From Halopseudomonas pelagia (GTDB taxonomy: Bacteria; Pseudomonadota; Gammaproteobacteria; Pseudomonadales; Pseudomonadaceae), in contig NZ_CP033116.1 in the NCBI RefSeq assembly GCF_009497895.1, positions 3,038,001-3,102,000 of the forward strand: a stretch of DNA of 64,000 nt, written 5' to 3'. Shown piece by piece: positions 1 through 7,154 of the stretch. The notes beneath the pieces are model-generated. The model did not search any database, was not told where the DNA came from, and worked only from the letters and a program-made list of their open reading frames with translations. The translations under genes and the position numbers were made by a program. Positions within the stretch are counted from its first letter, which is position 1; every line of letters begins with the position of its first letter.

Positions 1-199
1 TTTGGAAAAAGCTCGTTCGCTACCGCGTTCGCCTCCCTTAATGCAGCACGACTCAAGTTACCCGCAGAGAATCTCCATCGAAAAATGGAGGACAACAAGC
101 CGAAGTTAACTATGTCGGTAGAAACAGCCGGAATAGCGATAGAACTAGTTGCTGATGAGAACATAAATGAGATTTCGGCAAAATTTGATATCCACGTTC
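1..199 (+). pseudogene. ABC/SMC-like ATPase, 5' fragment cut by the window edge and by an IS3-type insertion
   Basis: The frame is open from the first base and reads FGKSSFATAFASL, the end of a Walker A P-loop (GKSS), so the true start lies before the window. The frame continues to KFDIHV and is then broken at base 199 by an insertion sequence. If the element and one copy of GTTC are removed, codon 199 joins base 1873 in frame and the protein continues as LSSRLRAKATKRN into the 1869-3311 fragment. The rejoined protein is about 545 residues plus the missing N-terminus. ATPases of this build often belong to phage-defence or DNA-repair systems, but the exact family is not recognised. Confidence 0.75.
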
Positions 200-236
200 C
201 GGTAACTGTCAAGGTATCTGTCGCCCTGTTTGATTT

Positions 237-1301
237 TTATGCAGCTATTTTCTCTACCTCCCTAACTACTCGGCGCTCTGGGTTTAGCGATACTAATGTC
301 ACAGGATGCCAGTTGCGGGTGTCACCACTCCAGCGCTCAGGATGCGCAGCTCTGGCTGCAAGGTTGAGCGCATGTCTCTTGGCTAATATGGCTTTGTCTT
401 CTCCTGTGTGGCGCTGCATCGGCGTCACGAAGCGGATAGCACTGTGGCGGTGCTCATAGTTGTACCACTGGACGAAGCCGTGCACCCAACGCTGGGCAGC
501 TGATAGGTCAGCGAAGCCACTGACGGGGTAGTTCGGCACATACTTGCAGGTGCGGAACAGAGCCTCGGAGAAGGCGTTATCGTTGCTCACACGCGGTCGA
601 CTGAACGAAGGCTGGATCTGCAGATCTCTCAGCTTCTCAAGCAAGGTGACGCCTTTGAAGGGGCTGCCGTTATCAGCGTGCAGCACCAGAGGCTGGCCTA
701 CCATGTTTTCGGCCAGCACGGCTCGTTCAATGACACGGCGTGAGTTAGCTGCAGACTCCCCCAGAAAGGCTTCCCAGCCCACGACTTTACGGCTGAAGAT
801 GTCGAGGATCATCACCAGATAGTAGTAGGTACCCTTGGCTGGCCCAGGAAGCCAGGTGCAGTCCCAGGACCATACCTGGTTGGGGGCGATTGCTGTATGT
901 GTAGTCGGCGCTGGCTGTGATTTGCGGGCTTTGGCGCGTCCCCGGTGTGCCAGCTGGCCATGTTTACGCAGTACTCGATAAAAGCTCGATACGGAGGCAA
1001 TGTAACGCTGCTCTTCATCCATCAGCCGAATAACAATCTGATCCGGCGGTAAAGCAGCAAACTCGTCACGGTGGCATTGCCTCAAGATCTCAGCCTCTTC
1101 TTCTGGGGTCAGCGCATTAGCAGGGGCTGGGCGTTCGGCTACAGGGCGTTTATCGCCTGTTAGCTTTCCCGCCTGCATCCAGCGTTGGTGAGTCCGGATA
1201 GAAATCCCGACGACTTCACAGGCAGCCGTCAAGGTGGCGCCCTCGTTGCAGGCGACAGCAATCAGCTCTACGGCACGTTGGCGATCCTCGATGCTGATCA
1301 T
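237..1301 (-). CDS. IS3-type transposase OrfB (DDE integrase-core)
   Basis: The protein has 354 residues. An N-terminal helix-turn-helix (AACEVVGISIRTHQRWMQAG) and an HTH_21-like region are followed by an rve integrase core. The acidic triad is visible as WSWDCTW (D), LHADNGSPFKG (D) and SNDNAFSEALFRTCKY (E). The protein catalyses cut-and-paste or copy-out transposition of its own element. Its start overlaps the orfA stop by 4 bases in the -1 frame, so it can be made by reinitiation or as an OrfAB fusion through the A7G run at 1330-1337. Confidence 0.92.
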   Translation of the reverse strand: MISIEDRQRAVELIAVACNEGATLTAACEVVGISIRTHQRWMQAGKLTGDKRPVAERPAPANALTPEEEAEILRQCHRDEFAALPPDQIVIRLMDEEQRYIASVSSFYRVLRKHGQLAHRGRAKARKSQPAPTTHTAIAPNQVWSWDCTWLPGPAKGTYYYLVMILDIFSRKVVGWEAFLGESAANSRRVIERAVLAENMVGQPLVLHADNGSPFKGVTLLEKLRDLQIQPSFSRPRVSNDNAFSEALFRTCKYVPNYPVSGFADLSAAQRWVHGFVQWYNYEHRHSAIRFVTPMQRHTGEDKAILAKRHALNLAARAAHPERWSGDTRNWHPVTLVSLNPERRVVREVEKIAA

Positions 1302-1807
1302 GACTCCTCGTCCCCCCAGATCGCCCGTGCTTTTTTTGACAGCGTCAGCAGTGCTGCTGTCTCCGCGAGTGCTGTGTTCTTGCGATGTAGCTCTCGTTCC
1401 AGCTCTTTGATCCGCTTGCGCTGCTGCTTGGCTTCATCCGCTTCTCGACGGCGGTCCTCATAGGACAGGCTGGCGGCTTGTTCGCAGTCATGACGCCAGC
1501 GTTGCAGCTGCTCGGGATACAGTCCCCGTTGACGACAATAGGCAGCAACGTCTTCGGTGTTCATCGCTGCGGTCTCAACCACCGCTGCAAACTTGTCTCG
1601 GGACGACCAGCCGGACGTACCCTGGTCACTTGCATCGGGCAAGCAGCGTCCCTCAGCACGAGCTTCTTTGCGCCACTTGTAAACAGTGGCTGGCGAGATA
1701 CCCTCCTGCCGGGCGACCTCTTCTACGCTTTGGTTATAAGGCGGTAACAGCTTGGCCACAGCGGCCTGACGTCGCTCATCGGAATAGCGAGGCATACAGA
1801 TCTCCAA
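1298..1807 (-). CDS. IS3-type transposase OrfA (DNA-binding helix-turn-helix)
   Basis: The protein has 169 residues. The helix-turn-helix reads SVEEVARQEGISPATVYKWRKEA near residues 27-49, and a second helical region (NTEDVAAYCRQRGLYPEQLQRW) follows. A charged coiled-coil stretch (about 120-150, KRIKELERELHRKNTALAE) looks like the leucine-zipper dimerisation region of IS3 OrfA proteins. It binds the element ends and pairs with OrfB. The C-terminus, after LLTLSKKARAIWGDEES, overlaps the next gene. Confidence 0.9.
   Translation of the reverse strand: MEICMPRYSDERRQAAVAKLLPPYNQSVEEVARQEGISPATVYKWRKEARAEGRCLPDASDQGTSGWSSRDKFAAVVETAAMNTEDVAAYCRQRGLYPEQLQRWRHDCEQAASLSYEDRRREADEAKQQRKRIKELERELHRKNTALAETAALLTLSKKARAIWGDEES
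1330..1337 (-). promoter_or_regulatory. Candidate programmed -1 frameshift site (A7G) in the IS3-type element
   Basis: On the minus strand, seven A residues followed by G occur inside the SKKA codons of orfA, matching the A-AAA-AAG slippery form used by many IS3 elements. Shifting -1 here gives an open path (KKSTGDLGGRGV) that runs straight into the orfB start MISIEDR, producing a fused OrfAB transposase. The frame relation of orfA and orfB (-1) agrees. Frameshifting itself is inferred. Confidence 0.65.
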
Positions 1808-1868
1808 ACGCCCCTGAATGTTTAAGAGAGTGTAACAAGGGACGCGACATCAATCCTGACAGAGGGGG

Positions 1869-3311
1869 GTTCTGAGTAGCCGTCTAAGAGCTAAAGCCAC
1901 AAAACGAAATATGGGTGGATTCACTTCGGTGTCGGCATCGCTGGAAATCGATCAGGTTATCTTAGTCGATCGGATTCCTCAAAAGGTTCAGTTTGGGTAT
2001 AGCCTTGCAGAGTGCCGAAAAGAATTCGGAAAGAATGGGAAGATTCTAAAGAGTATCCAAGCAGTTTTAGTCGAGCACAGCATTGCTGACAACCTTTTGA
2101 AGCTCGAACCAGAAATCAAAAAACTTTCCGGCGTTCGCAACCATAAAGCGCTGTCGGATGCGGTAGGCAAGATTAATGCGCAAATCGGCAACACGGAACA
2201 GATTTTACATTGGTCTGCCGCTCACGCAGAAGCCGATTTGGAGTCAATTCAGCCAATCGCACTTGTCGCTGACGCGCTGGCCAAGTTTAATGAAAGCCTG
2301 CCGACGCGCTTAGACAAACTATTAGGCGCATTTCAATTATTTCAACTGCACGCAAAAGATAGAACTCAGTTTATAAACTCATGCAAGTACAGCAGCTATC
2401 TCGCGGAAAAATATAGTCACGAATCAATCATCAGATCATTTGACACGACATGGAAAGGCATCAAGCCGAAGGAGTACAAAGGAAAACTTGTGGTCGACTT
2501 TCCATTGGCAATAGATATTTCCAACGGTCAGCGCGACTCATTGAGCTTTGCCGCCTGGCTTCAAAAAGTAGCAGCTTCTACTGCATCCCGCGACTGCATA
2601 ATAATTATTGATGAGGTTTTTGATTATTTAGACGACGCGAATTTGGTGGCAGTTCAATACTACATTTCTAATTTAATTAAAGAAAAAAAGGCAACATCCG
2701 GTCGCGTTTACCCCCTAATCCTGACGCACTTGAACCCACTCTACTTCAGAAACTTCACGTTTAAGGACCAAAAAGTATACTTTCTCAAGAAGTATCAACC
2801 TTCGATAAACCCTCATTTCAAAAAGTTAATTGTAGAGCGCTCTGACCCGTCTATCAAGCTGAGTGTAGACCATCACCACCTGCACTTCGAGCCTTCCTCT
2901 GTTAATCTGCGAAATGAATTTAAGGCCCTAGGTCTCAAGGAAACGTGGGGAGACTCAACCATATTTCACAAGCACCTTAAGTTCGAATGGAATAAGTATC
3001 TCGCAAATCAAGATGATTATGATCCTTTTGCGATTTGCTGCTATGTAAGAGTAAAAATAGAAGAGCGGGTCTATAACAAGCTGCCTGATCCTGCTACTCA
3101 GTCAGCTTTCTTAGCTGAAAACGGTACAAGAAAAAAGCTGAAGCTGGCCGAGTCTAGTGGCTTGTCACTTGACGATGTCATCTATCTCTTGGGGGTTATT
3201 TACAACGAGGGCATGCACATCAGGGAGCATGTAGATAACAGCAGCCCAATTGTGGCGAAGTTGGAAAATCTGACGATCCGAAAGATGTTACTGGAGAGCG
3301 TTGAGAGCTAA
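1869..3311 (+). pseudogene. ABC/SMC-like ATPase, 3' fragment after the IS insertion
   Basis: This is the continuation of the gene at 1-199. It carries an ABC-signature-like ISNGQRDSLSF (near residue 205 of the part after the first Met), a clear Walker B (RDCIIIIDEVFDYLDD) and a downstream His (LTHLNP) in H-loop position. The first Met after the element (1911) has no good ribosome site, so the fragment is probably not expressed as a working protein and lacks the P-loop in any case. Base composition is more AT-rich than the 10-64 kb region, as expected for an acquired accessory gene. Its stop codon overlaps the hairpin element at 3307-3390. Confidence 0.75.
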
Positions 3312-3390
3312 CAAATCATTGCACCGGACGTTTATCCTGCCACCCTATTTTGCTGCCGCAAAATAGGCACCGCCCCAAACGCCGATGAAT
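3307..3390 (+). repeat. attC-like imperfect inverted repeat with a strong internal hairpin
   Basis: The segment begins with the TAAC overlapping the ATPase stop and ends with GAATTGAGGCGTGA, resembling the outer arms of integron attC sites. Inside it, CCTATTTTGC (3344-3353) and GCAAAATAGG (3358-3367) form a perfect 10-bp stem with a 4-base loop. The right core reads GCGTGA rather than GCGTTA and the left core has one mismatch, so it would be a degenerate site at best. No T-run follows, so it is not an ordinary intrinsic terminator. No integrase and no second copy are present in the window. Confidence 0.35.
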
Positions 3391-3426
3391 TGAGGCGTGA
3401 AAGATAAATCAAAAACAGGAGTTAGC

Positions 3427-3612
3427 ATGAAACAATTGAAAACATTAGCAAGTTGGTATAATTCTAAAACTAGTAGACAACGGAATATCTTGAGGATTAC
3501 CGCACTTCTCCTCTCCGCATTCCCCGTTGTTGGCTGGCTCGGAGTTGCGCCCTGGATGATACCTCTGATGCTTTACTTAGAGTTCAATCTTGGCCAAAAT
3601 ATAGACGCTTAA
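3427..3612 (+). CDS. Small hydrophobic membrane protein, unknown function
   Basis: The protein has 61 residues. The start at 3427 is chosen because CAGGAG lies 6 bases upstream; an upstream in-frame GTG at 3397 has no such site. The N-terminus is basic (KQLKTLASWYNSKTSRQR), followed by two short hydrophobic stretches (ITALLLSAFPVVGWLGV and PWMIPLMLYLEF) that could form one or two membrane segments. It lies just after the attC-like element, between the broken ATPase and the DUF3800 gene. No family is recognised. Confidence 0.55.
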   Translation: MKQLKTLASWYNSKTSRQRNILRITALLLSAFPVVGWLGVAPWMIPLMLYLEFNLGQNIDA

Positions 3613-3888
3613 TCTTCTTAAACAAAGGAAACGAACATAGGAAACAAATTCATTTTCCACGATAACGCAACTGTTTAAGATGCACGTCTTTATTGCCAAA
3701 ATATATAAACCTTTTCATCATGATAACGTTCTGAGCAGCCAGAGAATCTCTCATCTGAGAGAATAAAGATGCATACACCGCAGCTATTCATGAGAGATAC
3801 TAGAGCAATGAGCAAGCCTAGTGAACTTGCTTTTACTTAAGTCTCAGACCGTCGAAAAGCCGAGTTTTATATCTGGAAAGGTAGCAGC

Positions 3889-5034
3889 ATGCCAAAATAT
3901 TTAGGATTTATCGATGAGTCCGGAAATCACGACCTAGATACTTCAAAAGAAGGCGTGTCTAAGTACTACGTCGTCAACGCGATCATTTGCAAAGAACATC
4001 AGTTACAACGCCTGACTAATTTTGTGGAAACACTAAGAAAGAAACACTACGGGGAGGGCGAAATAAAATCAAGTAGGACGAAAGCTGAACGCCGAATCCG
4101 AGTAATCGAAGAGCTTCGAGCGATTGATTTCAAGTTCATAGCGCTCGCTGTAAATAAGGACGAACTCCAAAAGACCGGTGGGTTCCCTCACAAGAAAAGC
4201 TTCGTGAAGTTTCTACACGGAATACTCTACAAGGGGTTGGTAGCTTCTTATCAGGACATTGCTATAAGCGCAGATGAATACGGCCGAGAGGAGTTCATGC
4301 GGGGCTTTCGAGAGTACATTTCAAAAAATCACATTCCAGACCTTTTCAAGTCATGCACGGTTGAACACGTTAAAAGCGACAGCAATGTACTAGTACAGCT
4401 CGCAGATTTTCTTGCCGGAACTATTCGCATGGTCTACGAGGGTGGTGCGTCAAAAGAGCTGATGCAAACCTTCATTGAACTGGCAAAGAAATCGAAGCTC
4501 TCAATTGAAGAATGGCCTCCTCAGTACTTTAGACGTATCGATCAGCGAACCGAGCGCAAAGAATTTGATGAAGTTGTCTTCAACGTCGCAATGAACAGCG
4601 CAGCGAATTTCATCTCCGAAAACGATGACTTCGCCGACCACGGACTACGCGAGCAACTAATTGTCCTGAAATATTTACTATTTCAAGCTCAGTTCGTACA
4701 CACTGATTACATCAGCTCAGGCGAGCTTCGTGATCACCTTTCTGCGCGGGGCTGCGAACAACTTTCTGAACACCAATTTATGTCGTCGGTCATCTCCCAG
4801 TTACGCGATAGAGGTGTTCTCATCTCAAGTTCAAACAAAGGGTACAAAATACCCCAAACACACAGCGACTATATGGATTTCGTTGAACTAGTAAACGGGC
4901 AAAGCATCCCTTTACTTGAGAGATTAAGACGCGCCAAGAAGACGCTATTTGAGGCGAGCCTGGGAGAGCTCAAAACATTTGATGACCCTCAGCATGCAAG
5001 GCTAAAGCGTGTCATTGAGGCCCTAGAAGAATAG
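3889..5034 (+). CDS. DUF3800 domain protein
   Basis: The protein has 381 residues. The N-terminal half shows the DUF3800 hallmarks: FIDESGNH at the start and SDSNVLVQLADFLAGTIR near residue 165, acidic motifs thought to form an RNase H-like nuclease fold. The C-terminal part (about 220-380) looks like a helical, possibly winged-helix region (FMSSVISQLRDRGVLISSSNKGYKIP). DUF3800 proteins are common in mobile and defence regions and their substrate is not established. GGAAAGG lies about 9 bases before the ATG. The 276 bases before it hold no further gene that I can support. Confidence 0.85.
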   Translation: MPKYLGFIDESGNHDLDTSKEGVSKYYVVNAIICKEHQLQRLTNFVETLRKKHYGEGEIKSSRTKAERRIRVIEELRAIDFKFIALAVNKDELQKTGGFPHKKSFVKFLHGILYKGLVASYQDIAISADEYGREEFMRGFREYISKNHIPDLFKSCTVEHVKSDSNVLVQLADFLAGTIRMVYEGGASKELMQTFIELAKKSKLSIEEWPPQYFRRIDQRTERKEFDEVVFNVAMNSAANFISENDDFADHGLREQLIVLKYLLFQAQFVHTDYISSGELRDHLSARGCEQLSEHQFMSSVISQLRDRGVLISSSNKGYKIPQTHSDYMDFVELVNGQSIPLLERLRRAKKTLFEASLGELKTFDDPQHARLKRVIEALEE

Positions 5035-5047
5035 CGAAATAAAGTGA

Positions 5048-5081
5048 GTAACTGGGGTCAGATTGAACTAGCCCCGGTTAC
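5048..5081 (+). repeat. Stem-loop, possible degenerate copy of the 9.3-kb repeat family
   Basis: GTAACTGGGG (5048-5057) pairs with CCCCGGTTAC (5072-5081), with one G-T pair. The core TGGGGTCAGATTGAACT resembles TGGATCAGATTGATCC near 9335. It lies 14 bases after the DUF3800 stop and could act as a terminator-like structure, although no T-run follows. Confidence 0.5.
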
Positions 5082-5118
5082 TTCTTCCTGAAAAAATGTC
5101 AAAGGTAGCTCGAGAATT

Positions 5119-5280
5119 TCAGCTAGTTTTACAGCCATTTTTGTTGCACGTAATGGCGCTGTGGGTGTCAGTCCAGTGAGAGGAATTGTCTTTGGTGTTA
5201 ACGCCGCAACCGGTTACTCCGCCCTTTTGTCCTTTGTGCACGATGCTTTCTCCATTTGGTGGAGAATGTTTTACGGCCAT
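5119..5280 (-). CDS. Small Cys/His-rich hypothetical protein
   Basis: The protein has 53 residues, starting MAVKHSPPNGESIVHKGQ and ending ITCNKNGCKTS. AAGGA lies 8 bases before this ATG, which is why it is preferred to the upstream one at 5343. Three Cys (one in TGCG and two in TCNKNGC) and three His (in VKHS, VHKG and SHWTD) suggest a small metal-binding or disulfide-bonded fold, but no function is known to me. The strand and spacing suit an independent gene. Confidence 0.5.
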   Translation of the reverse strand: MAVKHSPPNGESIVHKGQKGGVTGCGVNTKDNSSHWTDTHSAITCNKNGCKTS

Positions 5281-5502
5281 GGTTTTATTCCTTATTGGGG
5301 TTAACTGGTTCCTGGCCACAATGACCATATCGAGCAGTACCAAGATGAGCCGCGGATGTCAAACAACTGGGAGTTGATTGGGGCAGATGAACATTAAATG
5401 TTGATTGTGTTTAGACATTGGTTTGATTTTTCTAAATTCGGTGAAAATGCTCATCTGACGCTAGCTTTCTTTGGCCCTGGTTTTCCTAATACGCGATTAA
5501 CC

Positions 5503-5531
5503 AAAAAGAAGACCCTGCCGGGCCTTCTTTA
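5503..5531 (-). terminator. Intrinsic terminator of the 5551-6081 gene
   Basis: On the minus strand, AAAGAAGGCCC, a short loop and GGGTCTTCTTTTT form a GC-rich hairpin ending in T residues. It starts 20 bases after the outer membrane protein stop. Confidence 0.8.
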
Positions 5532-5550
5532 TTGGGCTTGATCGAACATC

Positions 5551-6081
5551 TTAGAACTTGAACAGTACCCCGACGGAATAAAGGTCAACATCACTGTCAA
5601 TATCGTACCACTCCCACTCACCGACAATACCGAACTGGTTAGTGAACATATATTGAGCGCCGATCCCGTACAGTAGGTCGGTGCCATCGTCGCTAACACC
5701 GGAAGCAGCACCGCCACCTTCAACATCCCACATAATCGCGCCGAACTTGCCGAACACGCCGAACTGCTCGTTCACAGGCCAGGTGCCTTTTGCCGCGAGT
5801 GTCCAGCCGTCCACTTCGGCGCTGACTGAAGAGCCACCTATCGATCCGCTGATCTCACCGAAATCTACAAAACCTGCCTCAAAGGCGAGATTAGGATTGA
5901 GCTCCCAGCCACCAAAGACCTTCCAGCTGGTGTCTTCATCGTCGCAATTGGCGACACCGTCGCAGGCATCGATGGTTGCCTGCCCGACGCTCGCTCCAGC
6001 ATAGAAGTCATTATCTGCAAGGGCATCGGCTGTCATACCCAACGTCAACAAAATTGCGCCAAAAAGCTTGGTTTTATTCAT
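5551..6081 (-). CDS. Small beta-barrel outer membrane protein (OMP_b-brl/OmpA-like)
   Basis: The protein has 176 residues. A Sec signal peptide (MNKTKLFGAILLTLGMTADALA) is followed by an eight-stranded-barrel pattern of alternating residues: DNDFYAGASVGQA at the start, GVFGKFGAIMWDV in the middle and VDLYSVGVLFKF at the end. The terminal Phe is the usual BAM recognition signal. One Cys pair (DACDGVANCDDED) lies near residues 39-45. Family members are surface porin-like or adhesion proteins and the ligand is unknown. It is monocistronic, with its own terminator. Confidence 0.85.
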   Translation of the reverse strand: MNKTKLFGAILLTLGMTADALADNDFYAGASVGQATIDACDGVANCDDEDTSWKVFGGWELNPNLAFEAGFVDFGEISGSIGGSSVSAEVDGWTLAAKGTWPVNEQFGVFGKFGAIMWDVEGGGAASGVSDDGTDLLYGIGAQYMFTNQFGIVGEWEWYDIDSDVDLYSVGVLFKF

Positions 6082-6236
6082 TATCTGCTCCCTGTACTAA
6101 CGCTGCACAACTCATTTGGACTACTGTTTCTATAACTGCCGTATCAGTATCTTGCGATTCAGCATATAAGTATAGATCACTACGCTGGCTAAGACTGCAG
6201 CAGTCAGGGTCAGATAAAATTGCAAGGAGCAACCTG

Positions 6237-6352
6237 ATGGATAACCTGGCACTTCAGTGTCGTTGTGGTCAGATCAAAGGCCGCGCTATCAAAGTGAATC
6301 CAGCGGACGGCACCCGCGTTATCTGTTACTGCAAGGACTGTCAGGCCTTTGC
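6237..6352 (+). pseudogene. DUF6151/GFA-like protein, 5' fragment broken by IS21
   Basis: The fragment reads MDNLALQCRCGQIKGRA and then RVICYCKDCQAFA, the CxCG and CYCKDC zinc-type motifs of the GFA/DUF6151 group. AAGGAG lies 7 bases before the ATG. After codon 38 the frame runs into the IS21 end and stops at 6368. Deleting 6353-8804 plus one TTTGC joins it to 8810 as CQAFAHALKAGAEVLDE, giving a protein of about 194 residues. Confidence 0.85.
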
Positions 6353-6413
6353 TGTCAATGGCCATTAATTTTGACCCACTTTTGGCCAATAAAATTGACC
6401 CACTTGCGTACCG

Positions 6414-7154
6414 CTAACCGCCGGTTTTCTGCTTCAGTCGATAGCTCTCACCTCCCAGCATAAAGATGTGTGAATGGTGGATCACGCGGTCGATGATGGG
6501 CACGGCCACGTTGTCGTCATGGAAGAACTCGCCCCAGCTGGTGAAGTCCTTGTTGGTGGTCAGGATGACCGAGCGGTACTCGTACAGGTTGTTGATCAAC
6601 TGGAACAGGTTGTAGCGGGCCTGCCGTGTCATTGGCAGGTAGCCCAGTTCGTCGATGATCAGCACGTCGTACTTGCTCAGTTGATTCAAACGCTTCTTCA
6701 GCTCGCCCTTCATCTCCGCCAGCTCCAGGTCTTCGACCAGTGCCAGAGCGGTTCGGAACAGCACTTTGTAGCCAGCCTGGACAGCCTTGTGGCCAATCCC
6801 AATGGCCAGATGGGTCTTGCCCACGCCCGGTGGTCCGATGAACACCAGGTTGTCCCGGTTGTCGATAAAGCTGAAGTCCAGCAAGGCACTGACCTGCCGC
6901 TTGGTAATGGTGGTCTGGTGCCGGTAATCGAAGGCCTCCAGATGTTTCTCCGAGGGGAGCTGCGCCTGCTTGAGGTTGCGGCTCACGCGGCTGCTGGAGC
7001 GGGCGTTCAGCTCATGCTCGACCAGTGATTGGGCGAAGTTCAGGTAGGACAGTTCATTGGCTTCAGCCCTGGCCAGCAGAGTGGCCAGCTCACCGGCGGT
7101 CGCGCTGAGGCGCAGGCTTCGGTACTGCGCAATGGTGCTATCGAGCAGGCTCAT
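6414..7154 (-). CDS. istB: IS21 helper ATPase IstB
   Basis: The protein has 246 residues and is a DnaC/DnaA-like AAA+ ATPase. Walker A is GPPGVGKTHL (near residue 107) and Walker B is DVLIIDELGYLP. It loads the IstA transposase and selects the target. It overlaps the istA stop by 4 bases, the usual translationally coupled arrangement. Confidence 0.95.
   Translation of the reverse strand: MSLLDSTIAQYRSLRLSATAGELATLLARAEANELSYLNFAQSLVEHELNARSSSRVSRNLKQAQLPSEKHLEAFDYRHQTTITKRQVSALLDFSFIDNRDNLVFIGPPGVGKTHLAIGIGHKAVQAGYKVLFRTALALVEDLELAEMKGELKKRLNQLSKYDVLIIDELGYLPMTRQARYNLFQLINNLYEYRSVILTTNKDFTSWGEFFHDDNVAVPIIDRVIHHSHIFMLGGESYRLKQKTGG

Larger units (their letters stand above)
200..1868 (-). mobile_element. 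IS3-family-type insertion sequence, about 1.67 kb
   Basis: Two overlapping transposase genes, orfA then orfB, lie on the minus strand. The flanks carry GTTC at 196-199 and 1869-1872, read as a 4-bp target duplication. The ends are imperfect inverted repeats: both carry CTGTCA at positions 7-12 from the boundary and TGTCGC at positions 20-25. The strongest evidence for the boundary is that deleting 200-1868 plus one GTTC restores the interrupted ATPase frame exactly. A boundary at the TG...CA ends (207-1861) would leave no duplication. The element appears intact: the DDE residues are present and neither transposase gene is broken. Confidence 0.85.

Noticed and set aside
3307..3390. Reading the hairpin after the ATPase gene as a plain intrinsic terminator
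   Set aside because: The 10-bp stem is followed by CACCGCCCC, with no T-run on the sense strand.
6237..6368. A complete 43-residue small zinc protein
   Set aside because: The last five codons come from the IS21 end; the frame continues naturally at 8810 after removing the element.
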